Shown here: in pieces, positions 28,103 to 38,061 of the stretch
How the letters are laid out: every line of letters starts with the position of its first letter
Position numbering within the stretch: position 1 is the stretch's first letter
Assembly (NCBI GenBank): GCA_028388995.1
Contig: JAOEQC010000009.1
Span: 1 to 43,974 of the forward strand
DNA from: Ascidiaceihabitans sp.
Lineage (GTDB): Bacteria; Pseudomonadota; Alphaproteobacteria; Rhodobacterales; Rhodobacteraceae
Length of the DNA: 43,974 nucleotides
Reading direction: 5' to 3'
Made by a program: the position numbers and the translations under genes
The notes under the pieces: generated by a model
Told to the model about the DNA's origin: nothing
The model's input: only the letters and a program-made list of their open reading frames with translations
Databases searched by the model: none

Positions 28103-28947
28103 ACGCCACAACTGGCATCACCGCCAATGACGTCACAGTCACCTACCGCAATGGTTACACGGCCCTGCGCAACGCTAGCTTTGAAATTCCCACTGGAACG
28201 ATTACCGCGCTCGTCGGTGTAAACGGCGCAGGAAAATCCACGCTTTTCAAAGCCATTATGGGCTTTGTCCCCGCCGCCAAAGGCGAGATCACTGTGTTGG
28301 GGATGCCTGTCAAAGATGCATTGCGCCAAAACATCGTTGCCTATGTGCCCCAGTCTGAAGAAGTCGATTGGAGTTTTCCTGTACTTGTCGAAGACGTGGT
28401 GATGATGGGGCGCTATGGTCACATGGGATTCCTGCGCCGTCCGTCGCAACTGGATCACGATGTGGTCACATCATCCCTCGAACGCGTCAATATGATCGAA
28501 TTCCGCCACCGCCAAATTGGCGAGTTGTCAGGCGGTCAACGCAAACGCGTCTTCTTGGCCCGTGCCTTGGCACAGGAGGGCAAGGTTGTTTTGCTGGATG
28601 AGCCCTTTACTGGTGTGGACGTTCAAACCGAGGATGCAATCATCAGGCTGTTGCGTGAAATGCGCGATGAGGGGCGGGTTATGTTGGTTTCAACTCACAA
28701 CCTTGGCTCTGTCTCTGAATTCTGTGATCGGACTGTTTTGGTTAAAGAAACCGTGCTGGCCTATGGGCTGACCGAAACTACTTTTACACACGACAATCTA
28801 GAACTGGCTTTTGGTGGCGTACTGCGCCACTTCGTTCTTGGTGGAGCCGATCTGCACGACGATGAGGATGGCCGGACAATCCGCGTGATCACTGATGATG
28901 AACGTCCATTTGTTGTGTACAGCAATGAGAAGGGCACCAAAAAGTGA
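28099..28947 (+). CDS. sitB: Manganese/iron ABC transporter, ATP-binding protein
   Basis: 282 aa. Walker [10 protein letters not shown] (40-48), signature LSGGQRKR and Walker B VVLLDEPF are all present. It powers import through SitC and SitD. The C-terminal tail (about 30 residues after RHFVLGG) is acidic and longer than the minimal ATPase. It overlaps sitA and sitC by 4 bp each. Confidence 0.93.
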   Translation: MNATTGITANDVTVTYRNGYTALRNASFEIPTGTITALVGVNGAGKSTLFKAIMGFVPAAKGEITVLGMPVKDALRQNIVAYVPQSEEVDWSFPVLVEDVVMMGRYGHMGFLRRPSQLDHDVVTSSLERVNMIEFRHRQIGELSGGQRKRVFLARALAQEGKVVLLDEPFTGVDVQTEDAIIRLLREMRDEGRVMLVSTHNLGSVSEFCDRTVLVKETVLAYGLTETTFTHDNLELAFGGVLRHFVLGGADLHDDEDGRTIRVITDDERPFVVYSNEKGTKK

Positions 28948-29798
28948 TCGAAACATTGCTTTTGCCCTTTACCTATAACTACATGTTCAACGCCATGTGG
29001 GTCAGCGCACTTGTTGGCGGGGTCTGTGCATTTCTTTCGGCTTATCTGATGCTAAAGGGATGGTCACTAATCGGTGACGCGCTTAGCCACTCTATCGTAC
29101 CCGGCGTTGCAGGGGCCTATATGTTGGGCCTGCCATTTGCGCTGGGCGCATTTGCGGCGGGCGGATTGGCGGCTGGTGCGATGCTGTTTCTCAACCAAAG
29201 ATCGGGCTTGAAAGAGGACACTATTATTGGGCTGATCTTTACGTCGTTCTTTGGTTTGGGATTGTTCATGGTCTCGCTGTCACCCACATCTGTAAGCATC
29301 CAAACCATTACAATGGGCAACATCCTTGCCATCACACCATCTGACACACTTCAACTGGCGATCATCGGTTTTATGACTCTCGCGATCCTGCTGGCCAAAT
29401 GGAAGGACTTGATGGTCACCTTCTTTGACGAAAACCACGCACGCTCCATTGGGTTAAAGCCGGACTTGTTAAAGGTTGTGTTCTTCACATTGCTATCCGC
29501 ATCCTGTGTCGCGGCCCTGCAAACTGTTGGCGCCTTCCTCGTGATCGCGATGGTCGTCACACCGGGGGCTACGGCCTATCTGTTGACAGACCGTTTCCCG
29601 CGCTTGCTGATGCTCAGCGTTGCACTTGGGGCAGGGACAAGCTTTTTCGGGGCCTACCTCAGCTTTTTTGTGGATGGGGCTACGGGTGGTTTGATCGTTT
29701 CATTGCAAACCGTGATCTTCTTAATCGCGTTTTTCTTCGCACCTAAACACGGCTATATTGCCGCCCGCCGCCGCGCAGCTGCAGCGTTGGTGTCATGA
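28944..29798 (+). CDS. sitC: Manganese/iron ABC transporter, permease
   Basis: 284 aa ABC-3 family inner-membrane permease with about eight hydrophobic segments. The conserved stretch [20 protein letters not shown] is present. It pairs with sitD as a heterodimer. The start overlaps sitB by 4 bp and the stop overlaps sitD by 4 bp. Confidence 0.92.
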   Translation: MIETLLLPFTYNYMFNAMWVSALVGGVCAFLSAYLMLKGWSLIGDALSHSIVPGVAGAYMLGLPFALGAFAAGGLAAGAMLFLNQRSGLKEDTIIGLIFTSFFGLGLFMVSLSPTSVSIQTITMGNILAITPSDTLQLAIIGFMTLAILLAKWKDLMVTFFDENHARSIGLKPDLLKVVFFTLLSASCVAALQTVGAFLVIAMVVTPGATAYLLTDRFPRLLMLSVALGAGTSFFGAYLSFFVDGATGGLIVSLQTVIFLIAFFFAPKHGYIAARRRAAAALVS

Positions 29799-30622
29799 TG
29801 ATGAATGAACTGCTTCTCCCGTTCCAATTTGCGTTTATGAACAGCGCGTTCCTGATCATGACGATCATCGCAGTGCCAACCAGCTTGCTGTCTTGCTTCC
29901 TTGTGCTCAAAGGGTGGTCCCTAATGGGGGATGCTATCAGTCACGCGGTATTACCTGGTGTCGTGATCGCCTATATCATCGGTATTCCGCTGATCATCGG
30001 AGCGTTTTTTGCAGGTATGTTCTGTGCTCTCGCCACGGGTTTTCTGTCTGAGAACAGCCGCGTGAAACAAGACACGGTAATGGGTATAGTGTTCTCAGGA
30101 ATGTTCGGTTTTGGGATAGTTTTGTACACTAAGATTACTACAGACGTGCATCTGGATCATATTTTGTTTGGCAATATGTTGGGTGTCGACGCAACCGATC
30201 TGTGGACCGCTGGCCTGATTGCGGCCTTCGTTGTTGCTGTTGTGATTGCTAAGCGCCAAGACCTGCTGTTGCACGCCTTTGATCCGATACAGGCCCAAGC
30301 GATTGGCCTGCGGGTGAAATGGCTGCACTATGGATTGTTGTCGATGATTTCGCTTACGATTGTGGCAACGCTTTCAGCGGTAGGAATAATTCTATCAATC
30401 GGTTTATTAATTGCACCAGGGGCGATTGCATATTTGTTAACGAACCAGTTCAAACGCATGTTGCCGATTGCGGTTGGGGTCACTGTATTCTCTGGAATAT
30501 TGGGCGTTTACGTTAGCTTCTTTATCGACAGTGCACCCGCGCCGACGATCATTTTGATCCTAACGATTATTTTCATTGGCGCGTTTATTCGTTCAAATAT
30601 GCGGTCTAAGCAAGCAGCTTAA
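29795..30622 (+). CDS. sitD: Manganese/iron ABC transporter, second permease
   Basis: 275 aa ABC-3 permease paralogous to sitC; it repeats the LKGWSLMGDAISHAVLPGVV stretch at the same position. Last gene of sitABCD. Its TAA (30620-30622) overlaps, on the other strand, the ancestral stop of the rhodanese gene. Confidence 0.92.
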   Translation: MMMNELLLPFQFAFMNSAFLIMTIIAVPTSLLSCFLVLKGWSLMGDAISHAVLPGVVIAYIIGIPLIIGAFFAGMFCALATGFLSENSRVKQDTVMGIVFSGMFGFGIVLYTKITTDVHLDHILFGNMLGVDATDLWTAGLIAAFVVAVVIAKRQDLLLHAFDPIQAQAIGLRVKWLHYGLLSMISLTIVATLSAVGIILSIGLLIAPGAIAYLLTNQFKRMLPIAVGVTVFSGILGVYVSFFIDSAPAPTIILILTIIFIGAFIRSNMRSKQAA

Positions 30623-30996
30623 GCCTCTTCAACAAGCCCACGAGCTTTGACTCAGTCACCGATACCGCCAATGTCGGTCACATTTGTGTAGCCCATGTTG
30701 AGTAAGGTCTTACCGGCCAATGCCACTTGTCCACCAGCTGCGCAAACTAGATAGACTTCAGCATCCTTGGTGAGTGCTTTGTTGTTAGCAGCGGTTGCTG
30801 GATCAGCCATGAATTCAAGCATGCCACGGGGTATCCGTTGCGCGCCTTTGATCGTGCCTGTTGCAGCGATGGCAGAGCTATCGCGCAAGTCAACGAAAAC
30901 GACTGCAGCATGCGCGTGACGGGTTACTGCTTCATCGGCTGGGATGCGTGGAACTGCCGCGTTTGCCGCTTCCATGTAGGATTTTGAAGTATGCAT
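30619..30996 (-). pseudogene. Rhodanese-domain protein with a premature stop near the C-terminus
   Basis: Single-domain rhodanese. The active-site Cys is C85 in LVCAAGGQ; VDLRD is the usual early motif. The track ORF (114 aa) stops with TGA at 30652-30654 in GGIGD, where relatives have a Trp (GGxxDW). Reading on gives VKARGLVEEA and a TAA at 30619-30621. So TGG probably became TGA, removing 11 residues including a conserved Trp. The protein may still fold partly, so it could remain functional; pseudogene status is likely but not sure. AAAGGA precedes the ATG. The role is sulfur transfer, partner unknown. Confidence 0.65.
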
Positions 30997-31065
30997 GATG
31001 GTGTCCTTTGAAAACCTATTTGCGCTAGAGCACAGATAGGTAGGGGCGTGCGTCCAATCCAGTGG

Positions 31066-31692
31066 CTAAGGCAAGGGAATTGGGCCTGCATCTTTGGGCT
31101 GGGCATAGCCGCGTGCAAATGCGGGGCGCGCTGCCAGTTCAAGATACCAGCGTTTTACATTCGGGAAGTCGTTTAGGTCGACTTGATGATATTCGAACCG
31201 CGAAGCCCATGGCCATGTTGCAAAGTCCGCAATGCTGAGTGTGCTGATAATATATGGGGAAGTGGTGAGGTGGCGATCTAAAACCCCGTAAAGGCGCAAT
31301 GTTTCAGCATGATAGCGTTGCTCTGAATATTCAGATTTACCTTTGTTGTATTTTAAGAAATGGTGCGCTTGGCCGATCATCGGACCAAATCCACCCATTT
31401 GCCACATTAACCACTGCATCATCTGCCAGTATTCGTGGCTCCCATATTCAGGTGCGAAAAGGTTGGTTTTTTCGGCGAGGTACATTAGGATTGCACCAGA
31501 TTCAAAGATGGAGTTATCCTCGTCAACAATTGCAGGGATGCGATTGTTTGGGCTGATTTTTAAGAAATCAGGCGCGAATTGCTCGTCTTTGGTAATGTCG
31601 ATGGCATGGCTTTCGTACTCCAATCCCATTTCTTCCAATGCGATCGAGATTTTACGCCCATTCGGGGTTGTCCATGAATAAAGGGCTATCAT
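31066..31692 (-). CDS. Glutathione S-transferase family protein
   Basis: 208 aa. The N-terminal thioredoxin-like domain starts MIALYSWTTPNGRKISIALEEMG and contains NNRIPAIVD and the glutathione-binding ESGAI. The C-terminal helical domain carries SIADFATWPW. It resembles the YfcG/YghU (Nu-class) type with Thr/Asn instead of catalytic Ser/Tyr, often a disulfide-bond reductase. Its start overlaps the MmgE/PrpD stop (ATGA), so it is part of that operon. Exact substrate unknown. Confidence 0.87.
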   Translation of the reverse strand: MIALYSWTTPNGRKISIALEEMGLEYESHAIDITKDEQFAPDFLKISPNNRIPAIVDEDNSIFESGAILMYLAEKTNLFAPEYGSHEYWQMMQWLMWQMGGFGPMIGQAHHFLKYNKGKSEYSEQRYHAETLRLYGVLDRHLTTSPYIISTLSIADFATWPWASRFEYHQVDLNDFPNVKRWYLELAARPAFARGYAQPKDAGPIPLP

Positions 31693-33020
31693 TTCAGGTC
31701 CTTAGTTTGTGCGGTCTGTGCCATCAATTCAAACAATGGCGTAACGGATGATGCATCTGCAATACCTTGGGCTAAGGTTAAAAACTGTTCTGACCAAATT
31801 TTACCTAATATGGGCATTGTAAGACCGTGGAACTTATCCCAAATCACTTGATCAGGAACCTTGTTCTCTGGGTCACCCTGGGCCTCAGTATCGCGTGAGG
31901 ACAGGATACGTCCGTCCTGCATGTGGAAGTGGGTGCGCGCAAAGCGACGGGCGGGGAAGGCGTCGTTAAATGCGTCGTCCTCGACAATCTCAACAGTCTT
32001 GGCCAACCCGATAATTTGTGGGTTGTTGAGGCCATCACTTGTGACCTCGGCCACACCGATCGTACCACGCACAACTGCTGCAGCGACTGAAAACGGTAGC
32101 GAGTATTGCGCCTGCTCAGTTGTTGTGGGGATAGCGGCAAGGCGTTTTGCCTCATGAAATGTTTCTACTTTGATCGTTGCGATCTCATCGACACTGATAC
32201 GGTGGTCACGGATCAAGGCCAACGCTCCCTCCACAGCAGGCTGAGCCCAGCGGCAAATGGGATACAGTTTGATATATTGCTGCTCAATGTACCAGTTCTG
32301 GCCCAAGTCACCCCAATATTCCGTTAACTCAGGGTCTTCCATGGTGATCGCTGGGGCACCGGTAAACCCGTCCTGCGCAAGGTAAGCTGCCGAAACCCCA
32401 GCCATTGCGCCCCAACCAGAGCCGTCTTTGAGCATCGTGGGCGCATCAATGACACGCATCATCTGACTGCGTGGACCGTGATATTCTGCAATGCCAAGCG
32501 CCTCACGAGTTTGGTCCTTGGTCAACTTCAATTGCCGTGCAGTCAATGCGGCTGCCGCCAAAGAAATCCATGCGCCCGAAGTGTGAAAATCGCAGGCACT
32601 TGCATGTAAGGCAATACCGGCCCGGGTACCGATTTCGTATCCAATTACGATGGAAGTTAGAAATTCTTTGGGGTCATCAATTCCTTCTGCCTGCATGACT
32701 GCGATCAATGAAGGGAAGACGCCGCAGCCCACATGGCCCTTGGTCAATTTCATACCGTCATGGGCATCCAGCGCATCGATTGTCATACCATTGGCAAGTG
32801 CTGCTCCTGCAGCGCTGGCTTTGCGGCCGTCTTGCCAAAGGATTGCGTCTGTTCCGCAAAACTGGCGTACCGCATGGTTGTGAATGATGCTTGCTAGTTG
32901 GGTTTGCGACCCGCCAACGGCCACACCTAAGGTGTCGACCAGACAGCGAATGGCCTCATGGATTGTGGCGATAGGTAGATCGTCAAACCCAGTGTCGAGG
33001 ATGAAGTCTACTGCCGACAT
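31689..33020 (-). CDS. MmgE/PrpD family protein
   Basis: 443 aa. PrpD (2-methylcitrate dehydratase) and MmgE-like enzymes, including cis-aconitate decarboxylase and many uncharacterised dehydratases. Family stretches such as TLGVAVGG, ANGMTIDALDAHDGMK and the mid-protein YIKLYPICRWAQPAVEGAL are present. The track begins at 33026; the second ATG (33020) is preferred because AAGGGA is eight bases upstream of it but only two from the first. There are no other methylcitrate-cycle genes nearby, so propionate use is not implied. Confidence 0.85.
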   Translation of the reverse strand: MSAVDFILDTGFDDLPIATIHEAIRCLVDTLGVAVGGSQTQLASIIHNHAVRQFCGTDAILWQDGRKASAAGAALANGMTIDALDAHDGMKLTKGHVGCGVFPSLIAVMQAEGIDDPKEFLTSIVIGYEIGTRAGIALHASACDFHTSGAWISLAAAALTARQLKLTKDQTREALGIAEYHGPRSQMMRVIDAPTMLKDGSGWGAMAGVSAAYLAQDGFTGAPAITMEDPELTEYWGDLGQNWYIEQQYIKLYPICRWAQPAVEGALALIRDHRISVDEIATIKVETFHEAKRLAAIPTTTEQAQYSLPFSVAAAVVRGTIGVAEVTSDGLNNPQIIGLAKTVEIVEDDAFNDAFPARRFARTHFHMQDGRILSSRDTEAQGDPENKVPDQVIWDKFHGLTMPILGKIWSEQFLTLAQGIADASSVTPLFELMAQTAQTKDLK

Positions 33021-33032
33021 GTGCATTGTCCC

Positions 33033-34079
33033 TTATGCGTAAAAACTGCGGAAGGCTGTGATAGCTGCCTCTAATCCCGCATCATCAATATCGCGGTGCA
33101 TTACCATCCTTATCGTAGGATGTTGTCCACCAATGCGCACACCTTTAGCCTCCATATGGGCATGTAATGCGTTATGTTGGCTTGCGTTGGGTGTGAAAAA
33201 CACCATGTTCGTACCGCTGTAAACATTTCCAACATCCAAGTCATGCAAAGCATCGGCCAATTGAGCTGCGCGGTCATGATCCACGGGCATAAGCGACAAA
33301 TGATGATCTAGCGCATGTGTTGCGGCAGCGGCCAAGACGCCCGCCTGTCGCAATCCCCCACCCAAGATTTTGCGATTGCGCCTAGCCCTTGCGATAATGG
33401 CGTGGCTACCAACCAAAATCGAACCAACTGGTGCGCCCAATCCCTTTGAAAAGCAGACGGAAACACTGTCGGCGCAATCAGCTAGTTCTTTAGCAATGCA
33501 CTTAAGTTCAGTTACTGCATTAAAAAAGCGCGCGCCGTCTAAATGAACGGATAGTCCAGCGTCCCATGCCGCCTGTGCGGGGGAGCGCATCTTTTCCAAG
33601 GAAATGGCCTTGCCGCCAACTGTATTTTCCAAGCACAATAAGCGACTGCGTGCGTAGTGTGGGTCGTCATCTTTAACCGCACCTTTGACTTGCTCTGCTG
33701 AAACGGCGTTACCGTCGTCCACGGGGATCGCATGCATCGAAACGCCTGCCAGAACCGAAGCACCAGCGGCTTCATCAGCATAAATGTGATAAGCGTCGCC
33801 AACTATCAATTCGTCCCCACGGCCACAGTGTGCCATGATTGCGCAAAGGTTACTTTGTGTACCGCTGGAAACAAACATGGCGGCGTCTTTCCCAAGCAAG
33901 CCTGCCATGCGGTATTCAAGAGCAATAATGCTGGGATCTTCGCCGTAAACGTCATCACCAACTTCAGCGGCGGCCATTGCCGAGCGCATCGCGTCGTCGG
34001 GGCAGGTGACGGTATCACTACGTAAATCACAGACAATTGAGTTACGGATACCGCTATCCATTGGACCATAAGTGCTCAT
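33033..34079 (-). CDS. ltaE: Low-specificity L-threonine aldolase
   Basis: 348 aa PLP fold-type I enzyme. The PLP lysine is K212 in CFSKGLGAPVGS; CDLRSDTVTCPDDAMR opens the family-typical N-terminus. It splits beta-hydroxy-alpha-amino acids (threonine, allo-threonine, phenylserine-like) into glycine and an aldehyde. Its start overlaps the upstream dioxygenase stop by 4 bp, a pairing that suggests the dioxygenase makes its substrate. Confidence 0.88.
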   Translation of the reverse strand: MSTYGPMDSGIRNSIVCDLRSDTVTCPDDAMRSAMAAAEVGDDVYGEDPSIIALEYRMAGLLGKDAAMFVSSGTQSNLCAIMAHCGRGDELIVGDAYHIYADEAAGASVLAGVSMHAIPVDDGNAVSAEQVKGAVKDDDPHYARSRLLCLENTVGGKAISLEKMRSPAQAAWDAGLSVHLDGARFFNAVTELKCIAKELADCADSVSVCFSKGLGAPVGSILVGSHAIIARARRNRKILGGGLRQAGVLAAAATHALDHHLSLMPVDHDRAAQLADALHDLDVGNVYSGTNMVFFTPNASQHNALHAHMEAKGVRIGGQHPTIRMVMHRDIDDAGLEAAITAFRSFYA

Positions 34080-34753
34080 TTAGTGACCTGAGTGTAGGCA
34101 AGGGCAGCAACGATATGCACGCGCGATGTGTCGCCGCCATTTAACGCGGTGTGATAACCACGGGTGTCTGTGAAGTAGACAGACCCATCAGCTGGCAAGT
34201 GGGTCACATGGTGATTGACCACAAACAACGACCCTGGATTCGTTGTCACAGGAATGTGCAAACGTGGCTCTGGATCACGGTGCCAAGAATTGCAGTTGTA
34301 CTGGCCTTTGGCCAACACACGGGTGCGTCCAATTGGAAAGCGTTTGGTTAGTTCTTCGTGAACGTATTCAAAGTATGTGCCTTTGAATTTTGGGTTGAAT
34401 TCGGAAAAGTCGATTTCCGGCACCAAATCTTCACGGGCTTCTTCAACGTATCGCGCATCGCCACGCAACCAGTAACGACCAGAAAGATCGTTTTCTGTCC
34501 ATTCAGTTTGACCAGGTCGTTGGGTGAGGGGGAGGGCGGCAAACCCTTGATCTTGCATTCCGCCCTTGAAGGCTTCGCGTGCCAAACATTCGTCTAGTGC
34601 CGCGCGCAATTCATCAATATCAAACTTGAGTTCAAGTTTTTGAATGCCGGGGCCAGGAAGAAAGTTCGCGACCGAAGTTGTCTCGGGCGTGGTCTGCATC
34701 CAGTTCGTAATAGATTGTACATCGTTATCATCTATTGCTGCGCTAAAACCCAT
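34076..34753 (-). CDS. 2-oxoglutarate/Fe(II) dioxygenase, aspartyl/asparaginyl beta-hydroxylase-like
   Basis: 225 aa. The iron site can be read as H158-x-D160 (SWHRDPEPRLHIPV) and H201 (GYHTALN), with R211 (SRVHIVAAL) placed to bind 2-oxoglutarate. The RLHIPVTTNPGSLF block matches the Asp/Asn hydroxylase family, where the second ligand is often absent; here an Asp is present. Substrate not known; a free amino acid is likely in view of the coupled threonine aldolase. First gene of the operon, with an elaborate inverted repeat just upstream. Confidence 0.75.
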   Translation of the reverse strand: MGFSAAIDDNDVQSITNWMQTTPETTSVANFLPGPGIQKLELKFDIDELRAALDECLAREAFKGGMQDQGFAALPLTQRPGQTEWTENDLSGRYWLRGDARYVEEAREDLVPEIDFSEFNPKFKGTYFEYVHEELTKRFPIGRTRVLAKGQYNCNSWHRDPEPRLHIPVTTNPGSLFVVNHHVTHLPADGSVYFTDTRGYHTALNGGDTSRVHIVAALAYTQVTK

Positions 34754-34754
34754 G

Positions 34755-34792
34755 GTCGTGATCCTTCAATCAAATAGGTATTTGATCACGAC
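34755..34792. promoter_or_regulatory. Nested inverted repeats upstream of the dioxygenase operon
   Basis: Outer arms GTCGTGATC and GATCACGAC enclose an inner palindrome ATCAAATA-GG-TATTTGAT (34769-34786). The inner site starts 16 bases before the dioxygenase ATG. The AT-rich, 18-bp symmetric core looks like a repressor operator; no regulator gene lies alongside. Confidence 0.55.
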
Positions 34793-34852
34793 GTTAGGGG
34801 AGCATTCGCTTTTGCGGAAGTCTGTATTTTTACAGTTTGAGAATTAACGCCG

Positions 34853-35521
34853 TTACGCGATGATCTTGTTTATGGCCGCGCTGAGCGCTATGCTGATCAC
34901 ATTGATCTCACCCATAGCATTAATACGCTGTAATGCACCGTTGTCCTCATAATAGCTGATCAATGGCGCAGTTTGCGTGTGATAGGCTGCCAATCGTCCA
35001 CTCACGGTTTCAGCGTTGTCATCTGTACGGCGCTTCATTTTTGTTCCGCCACACCCGTCACAAACACCGTCTTGTGCAGGAACTTTGAAGCTGTCGTGGT
35101 ATCCTTCACCGCAGCCACCACAGGTGTAGCGCCCTGCGACGCGTTCGACCATTGCTGCATCATCTACTTCAAGACTGATTGCTGCGTCTATTTTTTGGCC
35201 GTTTTCTGCTAGTAATTCATCCAATGCAGCAGCCTGTACAGCCGTGCGCGGAAAACCATCCAAAATCACGCCTTTGGCGCAATCAGCGTCAGCGATGCGG
35301 TCGCGCAAGATATCGATTACAATTTGGTCGCTGACCAGCGCACCAGCTTTCATAACGGCGTCAGCGGCTTGTCCCGCGGGGGTTCCTGCGGCAACTGCTG
35401 CGCGTAGCAGATCGCCGGTGGACAGTTGAACAAGGCCGAATTGCTTTTCTAGCATCCGCGCTTGGGTACCTTTGCCTGCACCGGGCGGGCCGAGTAGGAT
35501 TAGAACAGGTGAGGTATTCAT
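34853..35521 (-). CDS. adk: Adenylate kinase
   Basis: 222 aa, long-lid form. P-loop GPPGAGKGT (11-19), AMP-binding LSTGDLLRAAV and DGFPRT are present. The lid has four cysteines (CGGCG and CDGCGG), so it binds zinc. It interconverts ATP, AMP and ADP. A strong AAAGGAAG site precedes the ATG. It lies 62 bp downstream of acs, whose reaction releases AMP, a sensible neighbour. It is unusual that it is away from the ribosomal protein operon. Confidence 0.94.
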   Translation of the reverse strand: MNTSPVLILLGPPGAGKGTQARMLEKQFGLVQLSTGDLLRAAVAAGTPAGQAADAVMKAGALVSDQIVIDILRDRIADADCAKGVILDGFPRTAVQAAALDELLAENGQKIDAAISLEVDDAAMVERVAGRYTCGGCGEGYHDSFKVPAQDGVCDGCGGTKMKRRTDDNAETVSGRLAAYHTQTAPLISYYEDNGALQRINAMGEINVISIALSAAINKIIA

Positions 35522-35540
35522 AGTGTACTTCCTTTGGTCA

Positions 35541-35574
35541 ATGGTGTTCGCTGGACTTATGCGGCAAACACCAT
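35541..35574. terminator. Hairpin between acs and adk
   Basis: ATGGTGTT and AACACCAT form an 8-bp stem directly after the acs stop and before the adk ribosome binding site. Without a T run it may be an attenuator or mRNA stabiliser rather than a full stop. Confidence 0.4.
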
Positions 35575-35583
35575 CGGGATCAT

Positions 35584-37539
35584 TTAGCCGCCCATACGGT
35601 TTTCAATGAGGTCATCAACAACGGTTGGATCAGCCAAGGTTGAAGTGTCGCCCAATGCGCCAAAGTCGTTCTCTGCAATCTTGCGCAAGATACGGCGCAT
35701 GATTTTACCTGAACGGGTTTTTGGCAGACCAGGTGCCCACTGGATTAGGTCAGGTGTTGCGATTGGACCAATTTCTTTACGAACCCAGTTGCGCAGTTCA
35801 ACACGCAGCTCGTCAGTCGGGATTTCGCCATTCATTAATGTGACGTAGCAATAAATGCCTTGCCCTTTGATATCATGGGGATAGCCGACAACAGCAGCTT
35901 CTGCGACTTGTGGGTGTGCCACGAGTGCGCTTTCAACTTCGGCTGTACCCATACGGTGTCCGGATACGTTGATCACGTCATCGACGCGACCTGTAATCCA
36001 ATAGTCGCCGTCTGCATCTCGTTTGCAGCCGTCACCGGTGAAGTAGTAACCTTCATAATCCGCAAAATACGTCTTTTCAAAGCGTTCGTGATCGCCCCAA
36101 ACCGATCGCATTTGACCGGGCCAGCTGTCTTTGATGCATAAGACACCTTCGACATCGTTGCCCTCAATAATTTCACTACTTGCCGGTTCAAGAACCACAG
36201 GTTCAATGCCAAAGAACGGCTTCATCGCAGAACCTGGCTTCGTTGCATGTGCTCCTGGCAATGGTGTCATCAGGTGACCACCTGTTTCTGTTTGCCACCA
36301 TGTGTCAACGATTGGGCAGATGCCGCCACCAACAATTTCGTTGTACCAGTTCCAGGCTTCTGGATTAATAGGTTCACCCACTGTACCAAGGATACGTAGA
36401 CTACTTAGATCACATTTCTTAACAAAGTCATCACCTTGCGCCATCAATGCGCGGATAGCAGTTGGCGCTGTGTAGAACTGTGCCACTTTGTGTTTTTCAC
36501 AAACCTGCCAGAAGCGAGAAGCATCTGGGTAAGTAGGAACACCCTCAAACATTAAAGTGGTCGCACCATTCGCAAGTGGACCATAAACGATATAGCTGTG
36601 GCCTGTGACCCAGCCGACATCAGCGGTACACCAATACACGTCGCCGTTTTTATAATCGAAGGTGATTTCGTGGGTCATTGCGGCGTAAACGATATAACCG
36701 CCGGTGGAGTGGACCACGCCTTTTGGCATACCTGTCGAACCGGAGGTGTATAGAATGAACAGCGGATCTTCAGCATTCATCTCTTCTGGTGCACAATCAG
36801 ATGATGCCGCTGGGCTCAGCACATTGTAATCGCGATCACGTGCTTCGTTCCACGCAACTTCGCCACCTGTGCGGCGCACAACTAGGCATTGAACAGTCGC
36901 GTCACAGTCAGCCAGCGCTTTGTCTGCGTTCGCTTTAAGTGGGGTATTGCGGCCACCACGTGGGGCCTCATCTGCAGTGATTACAACCTTAGCTTCAGAA
37001 CCGTTCACACGTGCGGATAATGCATCAGGAGAGAACCCAGCGAACACGATAGAGTGGATCGCGCCGATCCGCGCACATGCAAGCATGGCATAGGCCGCTT
37101 CAGGGATCATTGGCATGTAAATGACAACACGATCGCCTTTGCCGACACCAAGATCTTTCAAGACATTCGCCATTTTGCAAACCGAGGAGTGTAACTGCTT
37201 GTAAGTAATGTGCAGGGCTTCGTCTGTTGGGCTGTCTGGTTCCCAGATGATCGCAGTTTGATCACCGCGAGTTTCCAAGTGACGGTCAATACAGTTGGCT
37301 GCTACGTTCAATGTGCCATCAGCGTACCAATTTATTGATACGTTGCCCAAAGCATAGTTGACGTCTTTGACCTGAGTATACGGTTTGATCCAATCGATGC
37401 GTTTGCCGTGCTCCCCCCAAAATGCGTCTGGATCAGCAATGGACGCGGCGTACATGGCATCATATTTTGCTGCGTCGACATTGGCATTTTCTGACATTTC
37501 TGCGGACGGGGGATATGTTTTGGATTGGGTCTTAGACAT
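35584..37539 (-). CDS. acs: Acetyl-CoA synthetase (AMP-forming)
   Basis: 651 aa, full length. The adenylation motif [11 protein letters not shown], the hinge-side [20 protein letters not shown] and the C-terminal [11 protein letters not shown] with the lysine targeted by acetylation are present. It activates acetate to acetyl-CoA with ATP to AMP and PPi. GAGAGG lies eight bases before the ATG. A small hairpin (TGCCC-TTTTA-GGGCA) sits in its leader at about 37562-37576. Confidence 0.95.
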   Translation of the reverse strand: MSKTQSKTYPPSAEMSENANVDAAKYDAMYAASIADPDAFWGEHGKRIDWIKPYTQVKDVNYALGNVSINWYADGTLNVAANCIDRHLETRGDQTAIIWEPDSPTDEALHITYKQLHSSVCKMANVLKDLGVGKGDRVVIYMPMIPEAAYAMLACARIGAIHSIVFAGFSPDALSARVNGSEAKVVITADEAPRGGRNTPLKANADKALADCDATVQCLVVRRTGGEVAWNEARDRDYNVLSPAASSDCAPEEMNAEDPLFILYTSGSTGMPKGVVHSTGGYIVYAAMTHEITFDYKNGDVYWCTADVGWVTGHSYIVYGPLANGATTLMFEGVPTYPDASRFWQVCEKHKVAQFYTAPTAIRALMAQGDDFVKKCDLSSLRILGTVGEPINPEAWNWYNEIVGGGICPIVDTWWQTETGGHLMTPLPGAHATKPGSAMKPFFGIEPVVLEPASSEIIEGNDVEGVLCIKDSWPGQMRSVWGDHERFEKTYFADYEGYYFTGDGCKRDADGDYWITGRVDDVINVSGHRMGTAEVESALVAHPQVAEAAVVGYPHDIKGQGIYCYVTLMNGEIPTDELRVELRNWVRKEIGPIATPDLIQWAPGLPKTRSGKIMRRILRKIAENDFGALGDTSTLADPTVVDDLIENRMGG

Positions 37540-38061
37540 TGTTGGCGCCTCTCTAATGGCCGTGCCCTTTTAGGGCATTCATTGATCAAGCGTAGGTCTG
37601 AATGCGTCACTCCCACGCAGTTCATCACTGATCGTTCGGCGAGATCATACCGCGAATTGAAAAGAAGGGAATAAGAGACTGGAATATAAGGAGTTCGCTG
37701 TAAAGTTTTTTTCGAGGTAGAGCTTATTTTGTAAATTAATATGGAATTTATTGTAAATATTGTTATATTTGTGGAGAATTGGATGTCAAGGATCTGCCAA
37801 GAAACATGACTAATGATACAATTTAAATCCTGATCTTTACTAAGCGAAAGTTAAAAAAGCTGTTAAATGTGTAAAGCTATTCTCTTTGCTGCGCTATCCT
37901 GTGCAGCGCCATTTTGTAGAATCGGCTATGTTTCCAGAGCGCTCTAAGCGCAGAAAAGAAGATCCTCAGTTTGCGGAATATCTTAAGATCATTTTTACAT
38001 ATTGTCGGCGATGGGACCCAAAATAACATAAATTATCGATGTAAAATGGACTGGAAATTCA
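37540..38061. other. Intergenic region between acs and a small secreted-protein gene
   Basis: About 520 bp, AT-rich in its middle, probably holding divergent promoters. A 26-codon frame at 37867-37947 (MCKAILFAALSCAAPFCR) resembles a tiny secreted peptide but has no convincing ribosome binding site. A 10-bp palindrome AGAGCGCTCT lies at 37936-37945. I see no RNA gene or mobile element. Confidence 0.4.
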
